A DNA stretch of 64,000 nucleotides from Methylophaga sp. GTDB lineage: Bacteria; Pseudomonadota; Gammaproteobacteria; Nitrosococcales; Methylophagaceae. The position numbers were made by a program, and so were the translations under genes. This document shows positions 1-7,616 of this stretch, in pieces. The notes beneath the pieces were generated by a model. The model had not been told where the DNA came from. It did no database searches and was given only the letters and a program-made list of their open reading frames with translations. The DNA is taken from assembly GCA_002733505.1 (NCBI GenBank), contig NVVW01000008.1:23426-87425 (forward strand), read 5' to 3'. Every line of letters starts with the position of its first letter. Position 1 is the first letter of the stretch.

Positions 1-1397
1 TAATTGATCCTAAATTCATTGCTGAAAGAACAGAAGGTTTTGAAGCAATGAAAGAGCATTTGAAATCGTATTCTCCAGAAACAATGGAACCAATCTGTGG
101 CGTTCCTGCGAATACTTTACGCCAAGTTGCACGATTGTATGCAACATCAAGAGCTTCAATGGTTTTCTGGGGTATGGGAATTTCACAGCATGTCCATGGT
201 ACTGATAATGCCCGTTGTTTAATCTCATTAGCATTAATGACGGGTCAAATTGGTCGACCGGGTACAGGTCTGCATCCATTGCGTGGGCAAAACAATGTAC
301 AGGGTGCTTCTGATATGGGGCTGATACCGATGGTATTCCCCGATTATCAACGTGTTGATGATGAGAAAGCACATGCGTATTTTGAAGAATTATGGGGCTG
401 TGAATTAGATAATAAACCAGGTTTAACCGTGGTTGAGATTATGCATGCTATTCACGCGGGCGATTTAACAGGGTTGTATGTACAAGGTGAAAACCCTGCC
501 ATGTCTGATCCTGATGCCAATCATGCACGGCAATCACTGGCAGAATTAGAACATTTAGTGGTGCAGGATATTTTCTTAACGGAGACCGCTTATTTAGCGG
601 ATGTGGTATTACCGGCTTCTGCCTACTCGGAAAAAATAGGGAGCTTTACCAATACTGATAGACTGGTGCAAATAGGCCGTCAAGCTGTACCGCCACCGGG
701 TGATGCTCGCCAAGACTTATGGATCATTCAAGAGATGGCGCGTCGTCTTGGTTTAGATTGGAATTACCAAAATTCTGAAGAAGTATTTGAAGAAGTGCGT
801 AAAGCTGTGCCAACAATGGCGGGCATGACATGGCAGCGTTTAGAAAAAGAAGGCTCCATTGTTTATCCATGTTTAAAAGAGGGCGATCCCGGTGATGATA
901 TTATCTTCACTGAAGACTTCCCACGCGAAAGTGGTCGTGGCAAGTTTGTTCCTGCTGATATCGTGCCGCCAGATGAGCGCCCAGATGCAGAATATCCGTT
1001 TATATTGATCACGGGGCGGATGTTAGAACATTGGCATACCGGTTCAATGACACGTCGTTCCAATGTATTAGATGAGTTAGAACCAGCAGCGGTGGCAACA
1101 ATTAACCCAATCAGTTTAGATGAAATGGGTGTCAAACCAGGTGAAATGATCACCTTATCAACTCGGCGTGGGAAAATTTCAATGATTGCTCGTGCAGATG
1201 AAGGTGTGCCGACTGGGGCAGTATTTATGGCTTTTTGCTACTATGAAGCAGCGGTAAATGAATTATCTAATGCAGCGCTTGACCCATCAGCTAAAATCCC
1301 CGAGTTTAAGTATTGTGCGGTTAAAGTGGAAGCAGGTGGTGAAACAATGCAGTTCCATAGTTATGGTGGCGGGCAGTCTGATAATCAATTGATGTAA
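1..1397 (+). CDS. Formate dehydrogenase, alpha (molybdopterin) subunit, C-terminal part; truncated by window edge
   Basis: The reading frame is open from base 3, so the gene starts upstream; the first in-window ATG (48) is internal. About 465 residues of a molybdopterin oxidoreductase are present. They include the MGISQHVHGTDNAR and GRPGTGLHPLRGQNNVQGA segments typical of NAD-linked formate dehydrogenase alpha subunits, a central catalytic domain, and a C-terminal molybdopterin-dinucleotide-binding beta-barrel around LITGRMLEHWHTGSMTRRS. The enzyme family oxidises formate to CO2 at a Mo/W-bisMGD centre and passes electrons to NAD+ through iron-sulphur and flavin subunits. The N-terminal FeS domains and the gene's operon partners lie outside the window. 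No fdhD or fdsD follows, so this is the last gene of its transcript. Confidence 0.93.
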   Translation, partial: IDPKFIAERTEGFEAMKEHLKSYSPETMEPICGVPANTLRQVARLYATSRASMVFWGMGISQHVHGTDNARCLISLALMTGQIGRPGTGLHPLRGQNNVQGASDMGLIPMVFPDYQRVDDEKAHAYFEELWGCELDNKPGLTVVEIMHAIHAGDLTGLYVQGENPAMSDPDANHARQSLAELEHLVVQDIFLTETAYLADVVLPASAYSEKIGSFTNTDRLVQIGRQAVPPPGDARQDLWIIQEMARRLGLDWNYQNSEEVFEEVRKAVPTMAGMTWQRLEKEGSIVYPCLKEGDPGDDIIFTEDFPRESGRGKFVPADIVPPDERPDAEYPFILITGRMLEHWHTGSMTRRSNVLDELEPAAVATINPISLDEMGVKPGEMITLSTRRGKISMIARADEGVPTGAVFMAFCYYEAAVNELSNAALDPSAKIPEFKYCAVKVEAGGETMQFHSYGGGQSDNQLM

Positions 1398-1422
1398 TTT
1401 GCATTAAATTAGAAATAAAGCT

Positions 1423-1436
1423 GGCAGCTGGCTGCC
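1423..1436 (+). terminator. Possible weak terminator after formate dehydrogenase
   Basis: GGCAGC-TG-GCTGCC forms a 6-bp GC-rich hairpin 26 bases after the dehydrogenase stop codon and is followed by TCTTGATTCTTG rather than a clean T run. It lies in the 117-bp gap between the converging dehydrogenase and TagD-like genes, where a terminator is expected. Confidence 0.35.
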
Positions 1437-1514
1437 TCTTGATTCTTGCAATTAAGTATTGTGTCCCCATAATTCCCTTTTCACGGTAAACAGATTGGAT
1501 TGTTAGAATATGCT

Positions 1515-1970
1515 TCACAATGCAGAAGAAACACTTTCTGCCTCAACTCTTTTACCTGCCTGGTGCAAAGATAAAACGTCCTTTTTAATTTTAGTCGATG
1601 AGTTTCTTGGGTTGTATTGAACTTGAACAACCTCTTTGCCTTGAGATTTTAGGAAATCTTCAATACCTTGATTATGAGGCTTTCTTCCCCAGTCTTCGCC
1701 AATAACAAAAATATCCGCCTTAACTTGCTTACAAACTTCAATATAATCTAACTCGTGATATGGTAATACAATATCTACACAGCGTAGCGCCTGAAGCATC
1801 TCTATACGTTGTTCAAGTGGAATGACGGGGATATTAGGCTTGTACAATTTCACGACTTCATCAGAAGCAACACCAACAGCTACAGTATCACCTAATGTGG
1901 CGCAATATTCCAATAATGCAAGATGCCCAACATGTAATAAATCAAAGGTGCCTACCGTATATACAACCAT
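1515..1970 (-). CDS. TagD-like cytidylyltransferase (glycerol-3-phosphate cytidylyltransferase family)
   Basis: This 151-residue single-domain nucleotidyltransferase carries the HxGH signature (GTFDLLHVGH, residues 7-16), an internal GEDWGRK segment (91-97) and an RNSSTK segment (122-127) at the place of the family's RTxGISTT motif. TagD-type enzymes make CDP-alcohols, usually CDP-glycerol, from CTP and a phosphorylated alcohol. The C-terminal motif departs from the canonical one, so the alcohol substrate is uncertain. It lies 42 bp downstream of a CDP-alcohol phosphotransferase gene on the same strand, which suggests that one enzyme makes the activated alcohol and the other uses it. Gammaproteobacteria lack wall teichoic acid, so the usual TagD role does not apply. 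Confidence 0.8.
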   Translation of the reverse strand: MVVYTVGTFDLLHVGHLALLEYCATLGDTVAVGVASDEVVKLYKPNIPVIPLEQRIEMLQALRCVDIVLPYHELDYIEVCKQVKADIFVIGEDWGRKPHNQGIEDFLKSQGKEVVQVQYNPRNSSTKIKKDVLSLHQAGKRVEAESVSSAL

Positions 1971-2012
1971 TGTGTTATCTAACTCCTAGATTAAAGTAAT
2001 TTTTGTTATTTG

Positions 2013-2666
2013 CTATAGAAGTTTCCAACCATAGATGGCTGTTATTCCAAGCGTGTAAAAAGCAAGAATATAAACATTGACTGGGTTGCCAGAAAGCTTT
2101 GGTGTTTTAATTTGCGATACATTTAAAGCAGCGAGCCCTAAACCACTAAGATAAAGAATGACCGAAAAGGTTCCCTCGCTAAACATGCCTTCAAATAGAA
2201 AGATGAAAACGAGTATTAGACTGTTGTTATCAAGCGCTAACCCGGTGTATTTCGAACCACCAGCAAGACCGTATACACTAAAATAACTCAGCCTTATTGC
2301 ACTAGCAGCGAGCATTAAAAAAGCGCCGAATAAAAATATAGGCTCAAACTTCCCATAGCTCATTAAAAGAATTGCAGGTGCGACACCATAGCTCACAATG
2401 TCGATTAAGACATCCAGTTGCCCACCAAATGCCCGATCTTTACCTGTTCGCCCTTTTATTCTTCGCGCAATCAGACCATCCGCCCAATCAAATGCAACAG
2501 CCCAGACCATGCCAATCATTGCGGCAGCGTAAACGCCTAAAATACTGAAGTAAATAGTTAATATTGTGCAAGCTAATCCTGTAAGTGAACACAGGTTAGG
2601 AATGTCTTTCACATAGGAAAGAATGGTAGGTTGTAACTCTTTAGATTCTGAATTTCCTACAGTCAT
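2013..2666 (-). CDS. CDP-alcohol phosphatidyltransferase, PssA-like
   Basis: This 217-residue integral membrane protein has about six to eight hydrophobic helices. The family motif is present: D60-x2-D63-G64-x2-A67-R68, then G81-x3-D85-x3-D89. The spacer between AR and G is 12 residues, longer than the usual 8. SYGVAPA follows the motif, as in phosphatidylserine synthases of the type II PssA family. The known family reaction joins a CDP-activated group to an alcohol in the membrane, releasing CMP. It appears to be the first gene of a two-gene operon with the TagD-like enzyme. It may be an accessory enzyme for an unusual polar lipid or phosphodiester rather than the housekeeping PssA. The family is well supported; the substrate is not. 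Confidence 0.82.
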   Translation of the reverse strand: MTVGNSESKELQPTILSYVKDIPNLCSLTGLACTILTIYFSILGVYAAAMIGMVWAVAFDWADGLIARRIKGRTGKDRAFGGQLDVLIDIVSYGVAPAILLMSYGKFEPIFLFGAFLMLAASAIRLSYFSVYGLAGGSKYTGLALDNNSLILVFIFLFEGMFSEGTFSVILYLSGLGLAALNVSQIKTPKLSGNPVNVYILAFYTLGITAIYGWKLL

Positions 2667-2739
2667 TTACAACTCTATAAACTGAGAAGTATACCCTTTA
2701 ATGGGATATAGGATATAGATATTTTACTTATGTGTTAAT

Positions 2740-2957
2740 GGGAGATTAAAATCGATCCACTATGAGAGTAAATGGCAAGTAACAAAATCACGCTGGCTGC
2801 CTGTTTGATTTGAAGAAATAACTGTTGAAACATGGATACAACAGGAAAAGTGAGCAATACATTAGGATGGGAAACGAAAATAAGCTGACGGATCCATGCA
2901 CCCCCCCTTGAAAGCAGAATTTAGCTTAAAAAAGGGCATCATATTTGATGCCCTTTT
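2740..2957 (+). ncRNA. Candidate small RNA ending in an orphan terminator (speculative)
   Basis: The region 2667-3012 has no convincing protein gene, yet it ends in a strong intrinsic terminator on the plus strand, and no plus-strand gene lies upstream for more than 1.2 kb. Within it, CTGTTG (2822-2827) pairs with CAACAG (2839-2844), leaving an 11-base loop that contains ATGGA. Further GGA triplets occur near 2845, 2874 and 2890. GGA in hairpin loops is what CsrA/RsmA-sequestering RNAs use. There is no recognisable 6S, 4.5S or tmRNA, and no clear promoter was identified, so the 5' end given is a guess. Confidence 0.2.
2930..2957 (+). terminator. Strong intrinsic terminator upstream of surE
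   Basis: AAAAGGGCATCA (2930-2941) and TGATGCCCTTTT (2946-2957) form a perfect 12-bp stem with a TATT loop. The A tract before and T tract after make it usable in both directions. It ends 55 bp before the surE start, with no known gene reading into it. Confidence 0.7.
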
Positions 2958-3012
2958 CTATGGGTATAGATGCTACTATATCAACCAAAATAAATTGAAC
3001 AATATTAAATAT

Positions 3013-3759
3013 ATGAAAATTTTAATCAGTAATGATGATGGCTATATGGCAGAAGGCATAAAAACCTTGGCGGAGGCATTGTCACATTTAGGTGAAATAA
3101 CGGTTGTTGCACCTGACAGAAACCGCAGTGGTGCCAGCAACTCACTGACATTAGATAATCCTTTGCGGCTAAGCAAATTAGACAATGGTGTGTACCGTGT
3201 TGAAGGCACACCAACAGATTGTGTTCATTTAGCCATTACCGGTTTATTGGATGATGAACCTGATATGGTGGTGTCAGGCATTAATGAGGGTGCCAATTTA
3301 GGTGATGATGTCTTATATTCAGGCACGGTGGCGGCAGCGATGGAAGGTCGTTTCCTAGGTTTACCTGCTATTGCTATCTCACTGGTTGGCAGTGATGCTA
3401 CACATTATGAAACAGCAGGCTGGGTTGCGCAAAAATTAGTTGCACAGTTACAAAAAACATCATTACCCGCTGATACTATCTTAAATGTGAATGTGCCTGA
3501 TGTAGCAATAAAAGATATTACTGGTTTCGAAAGCACACGCTTAGGTTACCGCCATAAAGCTGAGCCAGTCATAAAAGAATACGATCCACGAGGGCGTGCC
3601 ATGTATTGGGTGGGCCCTGCCGGTAAAGAGCAGGATGCAGGGCCTGGTACCGATTTTGATGCTATTCGCCGTAATGCCGTGTCAATTACTCCCTTACAAA
3701 TTGATTTAACCAGTTATAAGGCGATTGATGGGGTGGCAATATGGTTAAAAGGCATATAA
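3013..3759 (+). CDS. surE: 5'/3'-nucleotidase SurE
   Basis: This 248-residue protein opens with [11 protein letters not shown], the metal-binding N-terminus of SurE; D8 and D9 are the expected metal ligands. [14 protein letters not shown] and the [11 protein letters not shown] segment are also conserved. SurE is a divalent-metal phosphatase acting on nucleoside 5'- and 3'-monophosphates and short polyphosphate in the cytoplasm. The frame is open 39 codons further upstream, but that extension runs through the terminator hairpin and lacks family similarity, so ATG 3013 is the start. The stop codon is directly followed by pcm, giving the usual surE-pcm order linked to stress survival and protein repair. 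Confidence 0.95.
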   Translation: MKILISNDDGYMAEGIKTLAEALSHLGEITVVAPDRNRSGASNSLTLDNPLRLSKLDNGVYRVEGTPTDCVHLAITGLLDDEPDMVVSGINEGANLGDDVLYSGTVAAAMEGRFLGLPAIAISLVGSDATHYETAGWVAQKLVAQLQKTSLPADTILNVNVPDVAIKDITGFESTRLGYRHKAEPVIKEYDPRGRAMYWVGPAGKEQDAGPGTDFDAIRRNAVSITPLQIDLTSYKAIDGVAIWLKGI

Positions 3760-4413
3760 ATGACCGCTGAACGTGGCATAGGAATGACCTCACAGCGCAC
3801 CCGTGATCGTTTAATTTCAAGATTAAGAGAACAAGGCATTGGTAGTGTTGAAGTATTGAGTGTGATGCGAGAATTACCACGCCATGTGTTTGTTGATGAA
3901 GCATTAGCTAGCCGCGCTTATGAAGATACGGCTTTACCTATTGGTCAAGGTCAAACCATTTCACAGCCTTTTATTGTCGCTAAAATGACCGAAATATTGT
4001 TAGAAGGTTTGCCAAAAAAGAAAGTATTAGAAGTAGGCACCGGATCAGGCTATCAAACAGCTGTATTATCGAAGCTAGTCGATCGTGTATTCAGTGTAGA
4101 ACGAATTGCACCCCTACAAAATCAAGCACGCGAACGTTTTTATCAATTAAAACTCAATAATATTCGTTTAAAACATAGCGATGGCAGTTGGGGCTGGCCA
4201 GATAACGCGCCTTATGATGGGATTATTGTCACCTGCGCGCCGGAACAAGTGCCGAAAGAATTATTGAATCAATTAGCGCCGGGTGGTCGATTAGTGATCC
4301 CTGTTGGTGGAGCAGAACAATCATTGCGAGTAATCGATCGTAATGGCAACTCCTTTGAACAAACTGAGTTAGATGCGGTCAGTTTTGTGCCGTTGCTTTC
4401 GGGGCAAATTTGA
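3760..4413 (+). CDS. pcm: Protein-L-isoaspartate O-methyltransferase
   Basis: This 217-residue enzyme has [12 protein letters not shown] and the SAM-binding [15 protein letters not shown] motif near residue 88, both typical of PCMT. It methylates L-isoaspartyl residues in aged proteins with S-adenosylmethionine, starting their repair. It begins immediately after the surE stop. A second ATG at 3784, preceded by GGA, gives the N-terminus [10 protein letters not shown] seen in many relatives and may be the true start. Its TGA shares a base with the ATG of the next gene (TGATG), so translation is probably coupled. Confidence 0.95.
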   Translation: MTAERGIGMTSQRTRDRLISRLREQGIGSVEVLSVMRELPRHVFVDEALASRAYEDTALPIGQGQTISQPFIVAKMTEILLEGLPKKKVLEVGTGSGYQTAVLSKLVDRVFSVERIAPLQNQARERFYQLKLNNIRLKHSDGSWGWPDNAPYDGIIVTCAPEQVPKELLNQLAPGGRLVIPVGGAEQSLRVIDRNGNSFEQTELDAVSFVPLLSGQI

Positions 4414-4988
4414 TGGGGTTATTTTCCAAACTCTATGCCAAGGTTATGGTGTGGTCTCGACACAAATATGCCACTTATTGGTTAGCACTAGTGAGTTTCA
4501 CTGAATCATTTTGCTTTGTTATTCCGCCAGATATTATGCTGGCACCGATGAGTTTGGCTAAACCAGAAAAAGCCTGGTTTTATGCGGCATTAACCACGGT
4601 GGCTTCAGTGGTAGGTGCATTAATGGGTTATATGATTGGTATGTATGCTTTCCAGTTTGTTGAACCTTGGTTGATTTCATGGGGTTATCAAGAGGCCTAC
4701 CAAACCATTGAGATTTGGTTTGCGGAGTGGGGGTTCTGGACCATTTTTATAGCAGGTTTTACACCTATTCCCTTTAAACTGTTTACGCTTGCTGCGGGCG
4801 TGGCATCGATGGCGTTATTGCCCTTTATTGTTGGATCGTTAATCAGTCGGGGGCTACGTTATTTTCTTGAAGCGGGTCTAATGAAATGGGGTGGGGCACG
4901 ACTGGAAAAACATCTACATACTTGGATTGATCGTATCGGCTGGGCAACATTGGCAATACTTGTTATTGCTTACTTTATGTTTAGATAA
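4413..4988 (+). CDS. YqaA/DedA-like inner-membrane protein (SNARE-associated family)
   Basis: This is a polytopic membrane protein of about 191 residues. It has hydrophobic stretches near residues 20-60, 75-95, 105-130, 135-150 and at the C-terminus, and a central FTPIPFKLFTLAAGVASM segment characteristic of the YqaA branch of DedA proteins. DedA-family members are implicated in lipid carrier flipping and membrane homeostasis; the precise function of YqaA is unknown. ATG 4413 overlaps the pcm stop by one base, and its own TAA overlaps the nlpD ATG, so it sits in a coupled surE-pcm-yqaA-nlpD transcript as in several other gammaproteobacteria. Confidence 0.85.
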   Translation: MGLFSKLYAKVMVWSRHKYATYWLALVSFTESFCFVIPPDIMLAPMSLAKPEKAWFYAALTTVASVVGALMGYMIGMYAFQFVEPWLISWGYQEAYQTIEIWFAEWGFWTIFIAGFTPIPFKLFTLAAGVASMALLPFIVGSLISRGLRYFLEAGLMKWGGARLEKHLHTWIDRIGWATLAILVIAYFMFR

Positions 4989-5746
4989 TGATGAGAATAT
5001 TATTACTGTCATTGCTATTATTATTGACGGCTTGTGGTGGTAGTCAAGCCATTGCTCCTGTCGATAGCCAAGGTTATCGATCCAAAGCACCGCAAGCTAA
5101 ACAGACACCAGCAAAACCACCCACAGTCTATAAAGTTAAAAAAGGCGATACGCTTTACTCAATCAGTTGGCGTTATGGCATGGATTATAAAACCCTAGCC
5201 AAATACAATAATATTCGCTCGCCCTATAGATTAGCCATCGGGCAGAAATTACGTTTCAAATCCATTAAAACAGCGACCAAGCCAACGACAAAGCCTAGTA
5301 CAGCAAAACCAACACGCCCGACCAGCAAGCCAAAACCAACAAAACCGGCAGTCGTAAAACCAACGGCCAATACCAAACTGACTTGGCAATGGCCAACCAG
5401 AGGCAAAATTATTTCAACGTATTCAAAGAGTGCCGCAGGTAGAAAAGGTATTGATATCGCAGGCAAGGCAGGTCAAACGGTTGTAGCCGCCGCAGCAGGT
5501 AAAGTGGTTTATGCTGGCAATGGATTGCCTCGATATGGAAATCTACTCATTGTAAAACACAACGATGTGTATCTAAGTGCTTACGCCCATAATACCAAGC
5601 TAGTGGTGAAAGAAGGTGACTATGTTAAAGCAGGTCAAAAAATCGCCAGACTAGGCAGTACCGGCACCCAAAGAAATCAACTGCATTTTGAAATAAGGCG
5701 TAATGGAAAACCGGTTGATCCGATGCAATTTTTACCTAAGCGATAA
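4988..5746 (+). CDS. nlpD: Murein hydrolase activator NlpD (LysM and degenerate LytM lipoprotein)
   Basis: This 252-residue lipoprotein has a signal peptide ending in the lipobox LTAC (Cys16), a LysM domain (about 48-92, KKGDTLYSISWRYGMDYKTL), a Lys/Thr/Pro-rich linker (about 93-130) and a C-terminal M23/LytM domain. The catalytic HxxxD and HxH motifs are degraded: RKGID lacks the first His, and NQLHFE has Gln in place of His. NlpD is known as a non-catalytic activator of the division amidase AmiC at the outer membrane, and the degenerate site fits that role. A second ATG lies directly after the first (4991). The usual downstream neighbour rpoS is absent here. Confidence 0.92.
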   Translation: MMRILLLSLLLLLTACGGSQAIAPVDSQGYRSKAPQAKQTPAKPPTVYKVKKGDTLYSISWRYGMDYKTLAKYNNIRSPYRLAIGQKLRFKSIKTATKPTTKPSTAKPTRPTSKPKPTKPAVVKPTANTKLTWQWPTRGKIISTYSKSAAGRKGIDIAGKAGQTVVAAAAGKVVYAGNGLPRYGNLLIVKHNDVYLSAYAHNTKLVVKEGDYVKAGQKIARLGSTGTQRNQLHFEIRRNGKPVDPMQFLPKR

Positions 5747-5763
5747 TTAAGGAGAAAAATAAT

Positions 5764-5841
5764 ATGGATAGACCTAAGTCATATTTTTTTGGTTTCATAC
5801 TTTGCTTATTTTCTTATGGAAGTCTGTCATTATCGCGATAA
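5764..5841 (+). CDS. Possible 25-residue hydrophobic peptide after nlpD
   Basis: A 25-codon frame starts at ATG 5764, six bases after a good Shine-Dalgarno sequence (AAGGAG, 5750-5755). It encodes a basic N-terminus followed by a hydrophobic core (FFGFILCLFSYGSLSLS) resembling a signal peptide or a small membrane peptide. Its stop lies inside the 20-bp palindrome at 5826-5845. It may be a leader peptide, a membrane micro-protein or the stump of a lost secreted-protein gene. Function is unknown, and the call rests only on the ribosome binding site and composition. Confidence 0.28.
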   Translation: MDRPKSYFFGFILCLFSYGSLSLSR

Positions 5842-5845
5842 TGAC
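5826..5845. promoter_or_regulatory. 20-bp perfect palindrome upstream of hicAB, putative operator
   Basis: GTCATTATCGCGATAATGAC reads identically on both strands. It lies 60 bp before the hicA start. Perfect dyads of this size are typical binding sites for homodimeric repressors; HicB, which has a ribbon-helix-helix domain, is the nearest candidate. Confidence 0.5.
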
Positions 5846-5862
5846 GAAGAACTATATTTGAT

Positions 5863-5887
5863 AATGATACTGAAAAGTAGTATCATT
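5863..5887. promoter_or_regulatory. Second inverted repeat upstream of hicA, putative HicB operator
   Basis: AATGATACT (5863-5871) and AGTATCATT (5879-5887) are perfect 9-bp inverted arms around a 7-base centre, ending 17 bp before the hicA ATG. TGATA/TATCA half-site elements resemble those in the 20-bp palindrome just upstream, so both may bind the same regulator and autoregulate the operon. Confidence 0.5.
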
Positions 5888-5904
5888 TAAATGTGGCTAC
5901 CCAT

Positions 5905-6159
5905 ATGAATAGTAAGCAACAAAAAACATTTGAAAGCGTGTTAATTAACCCCGTTAAGAAAAATATTAAGTGGATCGATGTTGCTAAGCTGATTATTGCA
6001 GTAGGTGGCGAGCTTAAACAAGGTGATGGTTCGAGGATACGAATTGTTTTTGATGATTATTCACTCAATATTCATTCACCTCATCCGCAGAAAGAGCTAA
6101 AACCCTATCAAATACGTGCTATTCGAACGTTGTTTGTAGAGCAAGGTATAGAATTATGA
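5905..6159 (+). CDS. hicA: HicA-family mRNA interferase toxin
   Basis: This protein of about 84 residues has the small double-stranded-RNA-binding-like fold of HicA. The GDGSRIRIVF strand is followed by NIHSPHPQKELKPYQIRAI, as in the HicA subgroup whose motif is GSR...HxPHP. In classical HicA a catalytic His follows GS; here that position is Arg, and the candidate His residues are in HSPHP, so the mechanism may differ. The toxin family cleaves mRNA to stop translation. ATG 5905 is preferred over GTG 5893 by similarity, but neither has a strong ribosome binding site. It overlaps hicB by four bases (ATGA), the usual arrangement for this operon. Confidence 0.82.
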   Translation: MNSKQQKTFESVLINPVKKNIKWIDVAKLIIAVGGELKQGDGSRIRIVFDDYSLNIHSPHPQKELKPYQIRAIRTLFVEQGIEL

Positions 6160-6497
6160 AATATAAAGGCTATGAAGCTATAATTCGTTATAGTGATGAA
6201 GATGAAACTTTTGTTGGTGAAGTCATTAACACACAAGATATTTTGGTCTTTGATGGTAGTGATGTTGCCGAAGTAGAAAAATCATTTCATGCAGTTGTTG
6301 ATGAGTATATTGAAGATTGTAAGCTCGAAGGAAAAGACGCAGTTAAATCATTTTCTGGTCAGTTTGTTATGCGAGTTAAACCTGAGTTACACCGCGCACT
6401 GTTTGTTCAAGCAAAGCAGGCAGGTTTAAGTTTAAATGCTTTTGTGAATCAAAAGTTAAGTAGTAGTGCTTTGCAGAATAATCAATTTAAAAACTAA
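6156..6497 (+). CDS. hicB: HicB-family antitoxin
   Basis: This 113-residue protein starts with MKYKGYEAIIRYSDEDETF, the partial RNase-H-like fold of HicB that binds HicA. It ends with a ribbon-helix-helix segment (about 70-105, FVMRVKPELHRALFVQAKQA) that should bind DNA. HicB neutralises HicA and represses its own operon. The ATG lies within the hicA stop (ATGA), so the two are translated together. Two palindromes upstream of hicA are plausible targets for the ribbon-helix-helix domain. The pair sits between nlpD and prfB, a place often occupied by rpoS in gammaproteobacteria. Confidence 0.87.
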   Translation: MKYKGYEAIIRYSDEDETFVGEVINTQDILVFDGSDVAEVEKSFHAVVDEYIEDCKLEGKDAVKSFSGQFVMRVKPELHRALFVQAKQAGLSLNAFVNQKLSSSALQNNQFKN

Positions 6498-6509
6498 GAG
6501 GATTTAAAC

Positions 6510-7605
6510 TTGGAATTAGGTGCAACAATGCAGCGGATCAAAGAACTTCGGGGTCGTAGTGATGATCTTAGGGGGTATCTTTGACTATGATATTAAGGCT
6601 GAACAATTAGTAGAGGTTACACGTGAATTAGAATCGTCAACAGTATGGGACGATCCTGAGCATGCTCAACTGCTCGGTAAAGAACGGGTTAGTTTAGAGC
6701 GTATTGTCACGACTTTATCCAACCATAGTGAAACTTTAGATGATGCTAAAGAGCTGCTTGAAATGGCTGTTGAAGAACAAGATCAAGAAACCTTTGATGC
6801 CGTTCAAACTGATTTAGAAGAATTAGAAATAGCATTAGAGAAGCTTGAGTTTCAACGGATGTTTTCTGGCAAGATGGATGCGAACAATGCCTATCTTGAC
6901 ATTCAATCTGGTTCGGGTGGAACTGAGGCGCAAGATTGGGCTAATATGGTATTGCGTATGTATTTACGCTGGGGTGAGGCGCAAGGTTTTAAGGTCGATT
7001 TAGTCGAAGCATCATCGGGTGAAGTTGCTGGTATTAAAAGCGCAACGATTCATTTTGAAGGTGACTATGCCTTTGGTTTATTGCGTACTGAAACGGGCGT
7101 GCATCGTTTGGTGCGCAAATCGCCATTTGATTCTAATTCAAAACGCCACACCTCATTTTGCAGTGTGTTTGTGTATCCTGAAGTGAATAATGATATTGAT
7201 ATTGAGATCAATAAAGCAGACTTACGTGTTGATACCTATCGCGCCAGTGGTGCCGGTGGCCAGCATATCAATAAAACAGATTCTGCGGTGCGTATCACCC
7301 ATTTACCTACCAATACAGTTGTACAATGCCAATCACAACGATCTCAACATAAAAATAGAGATACCGCGATGAGTTTGTTGAAAGCGAAGCTGTATGAGTT
7401 AGAATTACTGAAACAAAATGAAGAAAAGCAATTAGCTGAAGATGGTAAAGCGGATATTGGTTGGGGCAGTCAAATTCGTTCTTATGTTTTAGATCAATCA
7501 CGAATCAAAGATTTGCGCACCAATGTGGAAACGGGTAATACTCAAGCGGTGTTGGATGGCGATTTACACTTATTTATAGAAGCATCCCTAAAGTCGGGCT
7601 TATAA
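6510..7605 (+). CDS. prfB: Peptide chain release factor 2, with programmed +1 frameshift
   Basis: Translation starts at TTG 6510, seven bases after AGAGGA. It reads 24 codons to an in-frame TGA (6582-6584), then must skip T6582 to continue in the +1 frame from GAC 6583 to 7605, giving about 364 residues. The anticodon-like tripeptide SPF (about 204-206) identifies RF2, which reads UGA and UAA. GGQ in [11 protein letters not shown] (about 249-251) is the hydrolysis loop. Family members use low RF2 levels at this UGA to promote shifting, giving autoregulation. An ORF caller would start it at 6520, which gives a wrong N-terminus. lysS follows 11 bp later, a common pairing. Confidence 0.96.
6570..6585 (+). 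promoter_or_regulatory. RF2 programmed +1 frameshift signal
   Basis: AGGGGG (6570-6575) acts as an internal Shine-Dalgarno-like stimulator three bases before the slippery CTT TGA C (6579-6585). This is the classic prfB recoding element: the ribosome pauses at UGA and slips from CUU to UUU, then reads GAC. It explains the in-frame stop without invoking a pseudogene. Confidence 0.95.
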
Positions 7606-7616
7606 ACGGAAAAGAA

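Noticed and set aside
2667..2930. 6S, tmRNA or 4.5S RNA upstream of the orphan terminator.
   Set aside because: No match to the conserved parts of these RNAs was seen; only a low-confidence small RNA call remains.
2896..3012. N-terminal 39-codon extension of surE.
   Set aside because: It runs through a terminator hairpin and is not similar to SurE, whose N-terminus is [10 protein letters not shown] at 3013.
5224..5466. An 80-residue minus-strand ORF antisense to nlpD.
   Set aside because: It is a shadow of the Lys/Thr/Pro-rich linker with low-complexity Val/Gly/Leu content and no ribosome binding site.
6520..6584. prfB looked interrupted by an in-frame TGA.
   Set aside because: The AGGGGG and CTT TGA C signal is the known programmed +1 frameshift of RF2; the gene is intact.
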